From contig DATEDI010000026.1 in NCBI GenBank assembly GCA_035281745.1, forward strand, positions 248,001 to 312,000: 64,000 bases of DNA, in the 5' to 3' direction. The position numbers and the translations under genes are program-made. The notes beneath the pieces are model-generated. The model was not told the origin of the DNA. It worked only from the letters and a program-made list of their open reading frames with translations, and did no database searches. Position 1 is the first letter of the stretch; each line of letters opens with the position of its first letter. The DNA comes from 66-474 sp035281745. GTDB lineage: Bacteria; Pseudomonadota; Gammaproteobacteria; Xanthomonadales; Rhodanobacteraceae. Shown piece by piece: positions 34,692-45,332 of the stretch.

Positions 34692-36542
34692 TCAGATCTG
34701 GTCGCGCAGGGTGACCGCAAGCTCGCGCATTTGGCCGCCGCGTTTGGTCGTGAAATGCACCACGGTGCCGGGTAATTCGTCCCGCAGCATCCGGCGAAGT
34801 TCGTAAACCGGAGTCGACGTCGCAGGTTTGCCGTTCACCTGTGTGATCACGTCGCCGGTCTTGACACCGGCCTTCGCGGCCGGACCGTTCGCGGTCACGT
34901 CCATCACTTCCATGCCGCCTTTCGCGGCGTTGATCCACATGCCGGCGCGGTCGTAGGTGTCGAGGTCCGCGACGGGTTGCGGCAACGGCTTCAGGTACAT
35001 CACGTGGTTGGCGTAATCGAATGTCACGATAAAGCGCTTCAGGACGCCGCCACCGATGTTGCCCTGATACGCAGGCGACGCAAACGATCCCTTCTTTTGC
35101 AGCGACATCGCGGTGACGACGCCCGGAATCTTCAGCGGCCCGATCGCGAGTTCCCTGCCGCGCATCACGTAGCTGCGCGACGACCCGCCGACGCCCCAGC
35201 CATCCACCGCGACCACGCCCTTCGGATTCGCGGCGCGCAAACCGTGTTGCTTCGCGAACGGTCCGGTCAGCGTCAATGACGCGCGCGAGCCGGTGTCGAT
35301 GTCGAACTTGCCCCGAATGCCGTCGAAGGTGCCTTCCACTTCCGGCAGGTCGCCATTGAACACGAACGGGATCGGCGTGCCGGCGTCCTTCGGATCGAAG
35401 TGATCGGGTTCGATCAGCGTGATCTCGTGCTTGCCGTAATCGATCCGCGTGACGAAGCGCTTGAATACCGTGAAGCCGAGCATGCCCTCGACGTCCACGC
35501 CCTCCACGTTGTTCGGGATGAAATCCATCACGTAAACAATTTGATCCTTGAAAGCGGCCTTGCCGACCTTGAGCGATTTCACCTTGGCGAGTCCGACACT
35601 CACGGTCTTGCTGCCGACACCCGTACCTGCCATCGCACCTTCGGTCTTGAGGCCGAGCACCTTGGCGGTCGATGGCACCAGGATGTTCTCGCCACCGGTA
35701 TCGACGATGAAAAGCAGCGGGCCCTGTCCGTTCACCCACGCATCGGTGTAGATGTGGTTGTTGAGCAGCCGGAACGGAAACATGGTCTGCGTGGCACCAT
35801 TCGCAATCGCAACGTCCTTGATGTGGGATGCCGGTGGCGCATACGTCGCCACCGGTTGCCCCGGAAGGAACGTCACCGACGTCACCGTCACCGTTTGCAG
35901 GTATTGCTGGCCGTGGCCGTTGTCGACGACCGTCTTGAACGGCACCCGTACGCCATCGACACTTCGGTAATCCGAAAGCAGCACGGTCGTCGTGCGCGCG
36001 CCGATGTGCAGCACGGTGCGATCGAGTAGATGGGATGACCGATCGAACCAAGCCTGGAAAGGCAAACCGCCTTTGGGCGCGATTTCCAGCGCCGCGCAAG
36101 TGGATTTGCCGCACGGCCGATCGGCGAGCGCCTCGACTTTCGCGCCGCCGAAATCGGCGCGCCACCACAGGTTGGCGTTTTGATAGGCGACGTTCCGCGC
36201 CAGCTGCAAGCCGTCGCCACCTTTCTGAAGATTCACCTCGCCGTTCGGCCCCTGCTCCCACGCGTCCTTGCCATCGAAGCCTTCCGCGCCGCTGGCCGGT
36301 CCCAGCGTGTAGCGTTCGACCGAGTTGCCGGTGCGCAAGTCGGTAATGGACGTATCCGTACCGGTCAGGCCTTGTCCGGTCAATTTCGACTCGGTCTTCA
36401 TCACTGCCTTGGCATGCCACGCATCGCCGCCGCTCGCGGCGCGGTACGCGTTCAGGACGGTCGCGGGATCGGTGGCGGCGTGCGCAGCGCCAAGCACCGA
36501 CACGAGTACAGCGCCTGCAATGACAAGGAAAGCGGAACGCAT
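34692..36542 (-). CDS. Exported double aspartyl-protease-like protein with PDZ domain
   Basis: 616 residues. The ATG at 36542 has GGGGTGG just upstream and starts a signal peptide (MRSAFLVIAGAVLVSVLGAAHA). An N-terminal domain (about 23-240) resembles outer-membrane lipoprotein-carrier-like beta structures. Then come two retropepsin-like folds, each with a catalytic-type DTG: FIVDTGGENIL (about 285) and KFDIDTGSRASLTL (about 410), plus the hydrophobic-glycine motifs VEGMLGF and QGNIGGGVLKRF. A PDZ domain ends the protein (about 525-610; ANGPAAKAGVKTGDVITQVNGK). Two DTG half-sites in one chain could form a pepsin-like pair. It is 48 bases upstream of the GH43 gene on the same strand. Peptidase activity is inferred. 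Confidence 0.85.
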   Translation of the reverse strand: MRSAFLVIAGAVLVSVLGAAHAATDPATVLNAYRAASGGDAWHAKAVMKTESKLTGQGLTGTDTSITDLRTGNSVERYTLGPASGAEGFDGKDAWEQGPNGEVNLQKGGDGLQLARNVAYQNANLWWRADFGGAKVEALADRPCGKSTCAALEIAPKGGLPFQAWFDRSSHLLDRTVLHIGARTTTVLLSDYRSVDGVRVPFKTVVDNGHGQQYLQTVTVTSVTFLPGQPVATYAPPASHIKDVAIANGATQTMFPFRLLNNHIYTDAWVNGQGPLLFIVDTGGENILVPSTAKVLGLKTEGAMAGTGVGSKTVSVGLAKVKSLKVGKAAFKDQIVYVMDFIPNNVEGVDVEGMLGFTVFKRFVTRIDYGKHEITLIEPDHFDPKDAGTPIPFVFNGDLPEVEGTFDGIRGKFDIDTGSRASLTLTGPFAKQHGLRAANPKGVVAVDGWGVGGSSRSYVMRGRELAIGPLKIPGVVTAMSLQKKGSFASPAYQGNIGGGVLKRFIVTFDYANHVMYLKPLPQPVADLDTYDRAGMWINAAKGGMEVMDVTANGPAAKAGVKTGDVITQVNGKPATSTPVYELRRMLRDELPGTVVHFTTKRGGQMRELAVTLRDQI

Positions 36543-36623
36543 GGGTCCACCCCGGACCACGAACGATGGCGACGGCGATCGCGAGGGAATCAGGAATGCG
36601 GCAGATATCGCGGGAACTCACGG

Positions 36624-36681
36624 TGTGGGGATCGACGCGTGGCCACCCACCCTCGCTGGGTAACCACGCGCCGATCCCACA
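36624..36681. repeat. 58-bp near-perfect palindrome between divergent genes
   Basis: Arms TGTGGGGATCG-a-CGCGTGG-cc-ACCCA and TGGGT-aa-CCACGCG-c-CGATCCCACA pair almost completely around a 7-base CCCTCGC loop. It occupies the middle of the 329-base divergent region 36543-36871 (aspartyl protease on -, M28 peptidase on +). A second dyad, GATCAGG-N13-CCTGATC, lies at 36711-36737, and TACACT (36833-36838) is a candidate -10 for the M28 gene. No open frame of interest is in the region. Confidence 0.7.
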
Positions 36682-36871
36682 ACGCTTCCACGAACCGGAA
36701 TCGGACGCTCGATCAGGCGGATGTCATTCTCCTGATCCGTTGCTCCACGCGCATGTGCATGTGGTAACGAAAAATCGCGTGACACTCGTCATGTGTGCCG
36801 GCTGCTTGGACCTGCGCCGCCGCGGCGTCCGGCGTACACTCGCGGACTGTCCTTCACGAGAGGGGTTTGTC

Positions 36872-38548
<1,677 letters not shown>

Positions 38549-38663
38549 GTTGACGGTGAGCCCGGCTCCATCGGGCCCGGCGAATCCCGACGCAGGCGTC
38601 TTTTGATGTTGGGGCCCGCAGAAGGCGCTCACCCCGACCTGCGCGCTGGAATGTTTCCACGTC

Positions 38664-38697
38664 ATTCCGAACGCCGCGCAAGCGGCGATCCGGAATC
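38664..38697. repeat. REP-like palindrome upstream of the VOC gene
   Basis: ATTCCGAACGCCGC and GCGGCGATCCGGAAT form a 14-15 bp imperfect stem around GCAA. The sequence style (GTCATTCCG ... CCGGAAT) matches dispersed intergenic palindromes of proteobacteria. A small hairpin GACG-CAGG-CGTC followed by TTTT (38589-38604) just before it may terminate the M28 gene. Confidence 0.5.
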
Positions 38698-38719
38698 TGC
38701 CGTTTCGAAGAGCTGCCGC

Positions 38720-39100
38720 ATGCACCATTCCCGCCTGTGTTCAATGCAGATCGATTGCAACGTCGAAGACATTGATGCCGCGGCCCGGTTCTGGGCCGCC
38801 GCACTCGGTTGCCCCGTCGACATGGATCACCCGGGCAGCCGCGACAACTATCGTCAACTTGCGACACCGCCGGACCAACCGATGGTCCAGTTGCAGCGCG
38901 TCGATCACGAGAGCCGCGTGCACCTCGACATCGAAACCGATGACATCGAGGCCGAAGTCATGCGACTGCAAAATCTCGGCGCAACGATCTTCAAGCGCCT
39001 CGATCGCTGGGTGGTAATGCAGGCGCCCAGTGGCCAGCGCTTCTGCGTGGTGCGCGTGCAGCGGCCGGACTTTGCCGAAAACGCGAATCGCTGGGAGTGA
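38720..39100 (+). CDS. VOC (glyoxalase/bleomycin-resistance) superfamily protein
   Basis: 126 residues; a glyoxalase-like fold of the Glo_EDI_BRP_like type that starts MQIDCNVEDIDAAARFWAAALGCPVD, continues QLQRVDHESRVHLDIETDDIEAEVMRLQNLGAT and ends GQRFCVVRVQR. Such single-module proteins bind a metal or small ligand as dimers; no substrate can be deduced. Start ambiguity: ATG at 38720 or 38744, the second lying directly at the first beta strand. Monocistronic. Confidence 0.82.
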   Translation: MHHSRLCSMQIDCNVEDIDAAARFWAAALGCPVDMDHPGSRDNYRQLATPPDQPMVQLQRVDHESRVHLDIETDDIEAEVMRLQNLGATIFKRLDRWVVMQAPSGQRFCVVRVQRPDFAENANRWE

Positions 39101-39495
39101 TCAAGGTTGATCCAACCTCAGATTGACCGGCGACAAAGCCATGGATTTCCTCGAAATGAGCAGGTTGGGCTGATGCCAGCTTGATCGGCGGACGCCCAAC
39201 CACTTCTCGAGACCCGGGTTCGCGCCGCGCCCGTCCCGGTGTCGGTGTACTCGAGGCAACGGCTGGCTGGCTTGCTGGCGCACAACCCGCTACACTGCGC
39301 GCAGTTTGACGCGCCGCACCCCGAATTTCCCTGGTGGATCACCGCCGCCGCTGAGCTGAAAAGCTTCGCGCCGCCCGGCCCCTCGCCACTCGCCCGTCGC
39401 GCACACACGGACACCGCAATCGCGGCGTCCGCACATGGTTTTACCCACCTGCAGCGCGGTTTAGGGAACGCTCCGGGACAATCAGGAGCTTCCTC
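39101..39495. other. 395-base interval without a convincing gene
   Basis: Contains a short dyad AGGTTGATCCAACCT (39106-39120) just after the VOC gene, a -10-like TACACT (39289-39294) and the ribosome-binding site AGGAG (39484-39488) of rhlE. A frame from the GTG at 39239 stays open and ends in an ATGA overlap with rhlE, but its composition is unconvincing and no motif is visible. It is probably the long leader and promoter region of rhlE, a gene often expressed with a long 5' UTR. Confidence 0.5.
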
Positions 39496-40845
<1,350 letters not shown>

Positions 40846-40886
40846 GCGATCAGCGAAACAACGCGTCGCGCACCCCGGAAAGTGGC

Positions 40887-40962
40887 AGGGCGGGAGGAGC
40901 GAAGCGCATCCCGCCGGTATGTAATCGGCGGGATGCGCCGCTGCGCGGCTTCTCCCGCCCTA
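40887..40962. repeat. Large inverted repeat between convergent rhlE and hemF
   Basis: Left arm AGGGCGGGAGgAGCGaaGCGCATCCCGCCG-type sequence (40887-40916), 9-base loop GTATGTAAT, and right arm (40926-40962) whose reverse complement begins TAGGGCGGGAGAAGC and ends GCATCCCGCCG. The arms differ mainly by a 7-8 base insertion in the right one. This GGGCGGGAG...GCATCCCGCC motif is a known type of dispersed repeat in proteobacteria. It probably ends transcription from both sides. Confidence 0.75.
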
Positions 40963-40970
40963 CACGATTG

Positions 40971-41969
40971 CTACAACCACTCGCGCGGTCGCAAATAGTC
41001 CCCAAGCCGCGCCTCGGCGCTTCCAGCCTCGGGCTTGTAGCCGTATTCGTAGCGCACGCGCGGCGGCAGCGACATCAGGATCGATTCGGTGCGGCCGCCG
41101 GATTGCAGGCCGAACAGGGTACCGCGGTCGTAAACCAGGTTGAACTCGACGTAGCGGCCGCGGCGGTACAACTGGAACTCGCGTTCGCGTTCGCCGTAAG
41201 GCATGCCCTTGCGGCGCTCGACGATCGGCAGGTACGCATCGAGGAAACCATTGCCGACGGCCTGCATGAAGTCGAAGCAGCGCTCGAATCCGCCTTCGTT
41301 CAAGTCGTCGAAGAACAGACCGCCGACGCCGCGGGTTTCTTCGCGGTGCTTCAACCAGAAATACTCGTCGCACCACTTCTTGTATTTCGAATAGACGCTG
41401 TCGCCGAACGTCGCGCACAGATCACGCGCGACGCTGTGCCAGTGGACGCAATCGTCGTCGAACGGATAGAACGGCGTGAGATCGAAACCGCCACCGAACC
41501 ACCACACCGGTTCCTCACCGTCCTTGTCGGCTTCGAAATAACGCACGTTGGCGTGCGAGGTCGGCACGTAGGGATTCTTCGGATGGATCACCAGCGACAC
41601 CCCGGTCGCGGTCCATTGCCGGCCCGCGAGTTGCGGGCGGTGCGCGGTCGCCGACGGCGGCAGCTTGTCGCCGGTCACGCGTGAATAATTGACGCCGCCC
41701 TGTTCGAACACCGCGCCGTTTTTCAGGACACGCGTGCGGCCACCACCCGAAGGCAAGCCGGCAGTGGCAGACTGCCCGCCACCGTCCCTCGCCCGCGCAG
41801 CGGGAGAGGGGGGGACCGCTCGCGGAGCGAGTGGTGGGGTGAGGGTTGCGGGGCGTGTCCATGCATCCTCGACGAAGCGCGCACCCCCATCGGCCTTTTC
41901 CAGCGCATCGCAGATGCGATCCTGCAAATCGCGCAGGAAGGCATCTACTTGTTCCACGTTCGGTTGCAT
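40971..41969 (-). CDS. hemF: Oxygen-dependent coproporphyrinogen III oxidase with in-frame insert
   Basis: Converts coproporphyrinogen III to protoporphyrinogen IX with O2, in heme synthesis. Landmarks: QVDAFLRDLQDRICDALE, FVEDAWTRP, SGGGRTRVLKNGAVFEQGGVNYS, SATAHRPQLAGR, HPKNPYVPTSHANVRYF, WWFGGGFDLTPFYPF, YKKWCDEYFWLKHR and GRYVEFNLVYDRGTLFGLQ. From the ATG at 41969 it is 332 residues, 33 more than E. coli. The extra residues (41-73) sit between TRP and SGGGRTRV and are encoded by a palindromic repeat. The frame extends to 41999, but MQPNVEQVDAF aligns with the known start. Confidence 0.93.
   Translation of the reverse strand: MQPNVEQVDAFLRDLQDRICDALEKADGGARFVEDAWTRPATLTPPLAPRAVPPSPAARARDGGGQSATAGLPSGGGRTRVLKNGAVFEQGGVNYSRVTGDKLPPSATAHRPQLAGRQWTATGVSLVIHPKNPYVPTSHANVRYFEADKDGEEPVWWFGGGFDLTPFYPFDDDCVHWHSVARDLCATFGDSVYSKYKKWCDEYFWLKHREETRGVGGLFFDDLNEGGFERCFDFMQAVGNGFLDAYLPIVERRKGMPYGEREREFQLYRRGRYVEFNLVYDRGTLFGLQSGGRTESILMSLPPRVRYEYGYKPEAGSAEARLGDYLRPREWL
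41751..41849 (-). repeat. Palindromic repeat inserted in frame inside hemF
   Basis: About 99 bases with the style of a Xanthomonadales intergenic element: CCCTCACCCCACC, then CGCTCCGCGAGCG (palindrome), CCCTCTCCCGCTGCGCGGGCGAGGG (hairpin) and GGCAGTCTGCC. Read in the hemF frame it encodes 33 residues rich in Pro, Ala, Arg and Gly (starts ATLTPPLAPR, ends SATAGLP) that have no counterpart in E. coli HemF. Boundaries are deduced from the protein alignment and may be off by a few bases. Confidence 0.75.
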
Positions 41970-42017
41970 CAGCATTGTCCCGAAAAACGCGGGCGGCAAG
42001 CACCGCCCGCGTTTGCA

Positions 42018-42428
42018 TCACTTCGCCATCATCAAGCCGTTCTGGATATCGGTAACCAGGTTCTTGATCCAGCTTGCGTAGTTGGTGTGGATATAGCGCA
42101 CACCGTTCTTCTCCTCGTAGCGGAGATTGCTGCTGGTGACGTAGTTGATCTGGATCTTCTGCGGGTCGTAGTGCACAGCGATCGTGACGCTGAACGCGCG
42201 CGGATCGTAGACTGCGTCGATTTCGCCCGGCACGTGCTTGACGATGCGCCAGTTGCGCGCGGTCAACGCCGATCCGATGATCTGCTCCACCTTGGCCGAA
42301 TTCACCCCGTTCGGCACCGGGATCGGCGCTGGATCGACCAGCGGCACCTGCCGGAACGCCATCAGCATCAGCAAGGCCGGCGCCAGCAGCAACGGCAGCG
42401 CCGTCTTCATCATACGCATGCGCAACAT
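42018..42428 (-). CDS. Small exported protein of unknown function
   Basis: 136 residues. The ATG at 42428 has GGGAGGAA 5 bases upstream and begins a signal sequence (MLRMRMMKTALPLLLAPALLMLMA). The mature part is a compact alpha/beta domain: NSAKVEQIIGSALTARNWRIVKHVPGEIDAVYDPRAFSVTIAVHYD and YEEKNGVRYIHTNYASWIKNLVTDIQ. I do not recognise the family, though I recall similar proteins annotated as hypothetical in Xanthomonadales. It lies 48 bases upstream of hemF on the same strand, and divergent from the pigment cluster. Confidence 0.8.
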   Translation of the reverse strand: MLRMRMMKTALPLLLAPALLMLMAFRQVPLVDPAPIPVPNGVNSAKVEQIIGSALTARNWRIVKHVPGEIDAVYDPRAFSVTIAVHYDPQKIQINYVTSSNLRYEEKNGVRYIHTNYASWIKNLVTDIQNGLMMAK

Positions 42429-42544
42429 GGTATTTCCTCCCTGGGAACGCGTGCGGCGAAAGCGCCGCGCCGGCGAGTGTAACCGCGCATCCGCGGCGGC
42501 AGACTTGGCACGTATACTGATCCACCAGCAACGAGGGACGCAGG

Positions 42545-43741
42545 GTGCCGGAAAGGATTGAACCGCTCGCCATCGCGGCATGCAGCGCGACGTCCGCGCT
42601 CGGCCACGGACTCGCGGCGCAGCTCGAAGCCTTGCGCAGCGGACGCGGTGGTCTGCGCACCAACGATTTTTCCACGGCACCGCTGGAATGCCGGATCGGA
42701 CGCGTCGCCGGCGTGGAAGACGTGGCCATGCCCGCATCGCTTGCGCACTGGGATTGCCGCAACAACCGCCTCGGATGGCTGGGGTTGCAGCAGGATGGAT
42801 TGATGGACGCGATCGCCGGTGCGATCGAGCGTCACGGCGCGGGTCGCGTCGCGCTGATCCTGGGCACCTCCACCTCCAGCATCGGCGCCACCGAAGACGC
42901 CTACCGGCGGCTGGACCACGGGCGCTTCCCGGAAGACCTGCAGCGACCGGAAATCCATACGCCGCATTCGCTCGCCGCGTTCGTCGCCGATGCGACCGGC
43001 ATTGCAGGTCCCGCGCTGACGATTTCGACCGCGTGTTCGTCCTCGGCCAAGGTATTTGCGTCCGCCGAACGCCTGCTCCGGTTGGGCCTTGCCGATGCGG
43101 CGCTGGTCGGCGGCGTCGACACACTTTGCGACAGCGTGCTGTTCGGCTTCCACTCGCTTGAATTGGTGTCGAAGCAGGCCTGCCGTCCGTTCGACGCACA
43201 ACGCGATGGCATTTCGATCGGCGAGGCGGCGGCGTTCGCGTTGCTGGAGCGCGCGGATGCCGCGCCGCACGCGCCACGCCTGCTCGGGTATGGCGAATCC
43301 TCGGACGCGCACCACATGTCGACGCCGCATCCGCAAGGCCGCGGCGCGCAGTCTGCACTGGACGACGCACTGGCGCGCGCCGGCATCGATGCGGATGCCG
43401 TCGATTACATCAACCTGCACGGCACCGCCACGCCGAAGAACGACGAAGTCGAGGCGAAGCTGTTGCCGCGTTTCGCCGTGCGCACCCGCGCGAGTTCCAC
43501 CAAGGGCTTCACCGGCCACACACTGGGCGCGGCCGGTGCGCTGGAAGCGGTGTTCGCGCTGCTGGCGATCGAGCACGGCATCGTGCCGCCCAATCTCGGT
43601 TGCAACGAACCCATGCCGGAAGCTGCGCCTTGGCTGGCCTTGCAGCCCTCGTCACAACACGTCGATGTCGCGCTCAGCAACTCGTTCGGATTCGGTGGCA
43701 ACAATGCCTGCCTGGTGTTCGGGCGCGGAGCCGCCGCATGA
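42545..43741 (+). CDS. Beta-ketoacyl-ACP synthase of the pigment cluster
   Basis: 398 residues (GTG start at 42545, GAGGGA upstream, TATACT -10-like box at 42513-42518). A FabF-type condensing enzyme with a full Cys-His-His triad: TISTACSSSAKVFA, NLHGTATPKNDEVEA and TKGFTGHTLGAAGALEA, plus FGFGGNNACLVF at the end. In aryl-polyene/xanthomonadin pathways such an enzyme extends an aryl starter with malonyl units on ACP. The next gene encodes a ketosynthase-like partner and overlaps the stop by 4 bases. Pathway assignment rests on the surrounding genes. Confidence 0.92.
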   Translation: MPERIEPLAIAACSATSALGHGLAAQLEALRSGRGGLRTNDFSTAPLECRIGRVAGVEDVAMPASLAHWDCRNNRLGWLGLQQDGLMDAIAGAIERHGAGRVALILGTSTSSIGATEDAYRRLDHGRFPEDLQRPEIHTPHSLAAFVADATGIAGPALTISTACSSSAKVFASAERLLRLGLADAALVGGVDTLCDSVLFGFHSLELVSKQACRPFDAQRDGISIGEAAAFALLERADAAPHAPRLLGYGESSDAHHMSTPHPQGRGAQSALDDALARAGIDADAVDYINLHGTATPKNDEVEAKLLPRFAVRTRASSTKGFTGHTLGAAGALEAVFALLAIEHGIVPPNLGCNEPMPEAAPWLALQPSSQHVDVALSNSFGFGGNNACLVFGRGAAA

Positions 43742-44532
43742 GTACGCCGCTCGCGCTCCGCATCACGGGCATCGGCGCATGGACGCCGGGCGCACCCGGT
43801 TGGCAACTTTTGCGCGACATCCTTCGCGGCGAGGCTGCGGCGATGGGCGACGCACCCGCACGTCCTGCCGGCACGATCCTGCCCGCGGCCGAACGCCGCC
43901 GCGCGCCCGATGGCGTGCGACTTGCCGCGGAGGTCGCCGCGCAAGCAATCAGCATGGCGGGCATCGATCCCGCCACGGTTCCGTGCGTGTTCGCGTCGAC
44001 CCAAGGCGAACTCGCGATCACCGATTACGTGTGCGAAACTCTCGCCCGGTCGCCGCTGGAATTGTCGCCCACCAAATTCCACAACTCGGTGTTGAACGCG
44101 CCCGCAGGCTACTGGACGATCGCCACGGGCTGCACCGCGGCATCCAGCGCCGTGACCGCGCACCACCGAAGTTTCGCGGCCGGGTTGCTGGAAGCCGCAG
44201 TCTTCGCCTGCGCCGAAGACACCCCCGTATTGTTCGCATCGTGTGACGTTGCCTCCACCGGCCCACTCGCGGAAATGACGCGCACCACGTTGGCATTCGG
44301 CATGGCGATGTTGCTGCATCCGAACGCAAGCGATGGCGCGCGGCTGGACCTTGCACTGCATGGTGGAACCACGGAATCGGTTCCAGTCGTGACAATGACC
44401 ACTGTGGCGCGCGACAATCCGGCCAACGCCGAAGCCTTGGCGCTGCTGTCGTTGCTTGCCCGCGCAAACCCTTCGAACCTGCGCTTGCCGTTGTCTTCGG
44501 GATTGTCACTGGATATGGAGATCGAGCCTTGA
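43738..44532 (+). CDS. Ketosynthase-like chain-length-factor partner
   Basis: 264 residues, starting RITGIGAWTPGAPGWQLLRD. It corresponds only to the N-terminal ketosynthase half (the beta-ketoacyl synthase-like type found in aryl-polyene clusters), without the C-terminal half that supplies the two catalytic histidines. IATGCTAASSAVTAHH retains a Cys at the active-site-like position. It should therefore be a non-extending partner of the preceding ketosynthase, as a chain-length factor. Start ATG at 43738 (overlap ATGA with the previous gene). The next gene starts at a TTG inside its own stop. Confidence 0.82.
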   Translation: MSTPLALRITGIGAWTPGAPGWQLLRDILRGEAAAMGDAPARPAGTILPAAERRRAPDGVRLAAEVAAQAISMAGIDPATVPCVFASTQGELAITDYVCETLARSPLELSPTKFHNSVLNAPAGYWTIATGCTAASSAVTAHHRSFAAGLLEAAVFACAEDTPVLFASCDVASTGPLAEMTRTTLAFGMAMLLHPNASDGARLDLALHGGTTESVPVVTMTTVARDNPANAEALALLSLLARANPSNLRLPLSSGLSLDMEIEP

Positions 44533-45332
44533 CGGATGCACCCGCCCGCCCGTTCGTGATCGTGCCCTGCCTCAACGAGGCCCTCGCGATACGGAAACTG
44601 CTGGAAGGCGTGCTGACGCACTGCCGTGACGTGATCGTGATCGACGATGGTTCCACGGATGACACCGCGAACATCGTCGCGCAGATGCCGGTGACGTTGA
44701 TCTGCCATCCCGAACGCCGCGGCAAGGGCGAAGCCTTGCGCGCCGGGTTTCGCGAAGCGTTGCAACGCGGCGCCAGCGGCGTACTGACGATGGACGGCGA
44801 CGGCCAGCATGACCCCGCCGACATTCCGCGCATCTTCGCCGCCGCGCGTCAGTTTCCCGGCGCGATGATCGTGGGCGCGCGGATGCTGGAACGCCATCGC
44901 CAGCCGAATGCACGCCGGCGCGCCAATGATTTCGCCGACTGGGGCATCGGTTGGGGTTGCGGTCGCCCGGTCGCCGACACCCAGAGCGGGCAGCGCTGGT
45001 ATCCGCACGCGGCGGTCGAACTGGTCGACCTGCCAGCCCAGGATTTCGTGTTCGAAGCGGCCATCCTGATTGCCGCGTCGCGCGATCTCGACATGCCCGT
45101 GGTATCCATCCCGATTGCCTGTCGCTACGAGAGCGGCGCGCGGCATAGCCATTTTCGCCCCGTACGCGACGTGGCGCGGATCACCCTCTACACGATCGGA
45201 CGCATCGCGCACTACGGCAGCGTCCTGCAAAGTTACCGCGCATCGCACGGCGGCCCCCCTCAGGTTTACGACCCCGAACGCCGGCTCGACGCGGCGCCAT
45301 CCGCACCGCTGGCGGGCGCGAGCGGGTCCTGA
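44529..45332 (+). CDS. Family 2 glycosyltransferase
   Basis: 267 residues with the GT-A signature VIVPCLNEALAIRKLLEG, VIVIDDGSTDDTA, the metal-binding DGDGQHDPADI and a region resembling the WGIGWGCGRPVADTQSG acceptor part of DPM/GT2 enzymes. No transmembrane tail is obvious. In aryl-polyene loci a GT2 is thought to add a sugar or head group to the polyene lipid. Start TTG at 44529 overlaps the previous stop (TTGA); the next gene begins with no gap (45333), so the genes are one translation-coupled unit. Confidence 0.88.
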   Translation: MTDAPARPFVIVPCLNEALAIRKLLEGVLTHCRDVIVIDDGSTDDTANIVAQMPVTLICHPERRGKGEALRAGFREALQRGASGVLTMDGDGQHDPADIPRIFAAARQFPGAMIVGARMLERHRQPNARRRANDFADWGIGWGCGRPVADTQSGQRWYPHAAVELVDLPAQDFVFEAAILIAASRDLDMPVVSIPIACRYESGARHSHFRPVRDVARITLYTIGRIAHYGSVLQSYRASHGGPPQVYDPERRLDAAPSAPLAGASGS

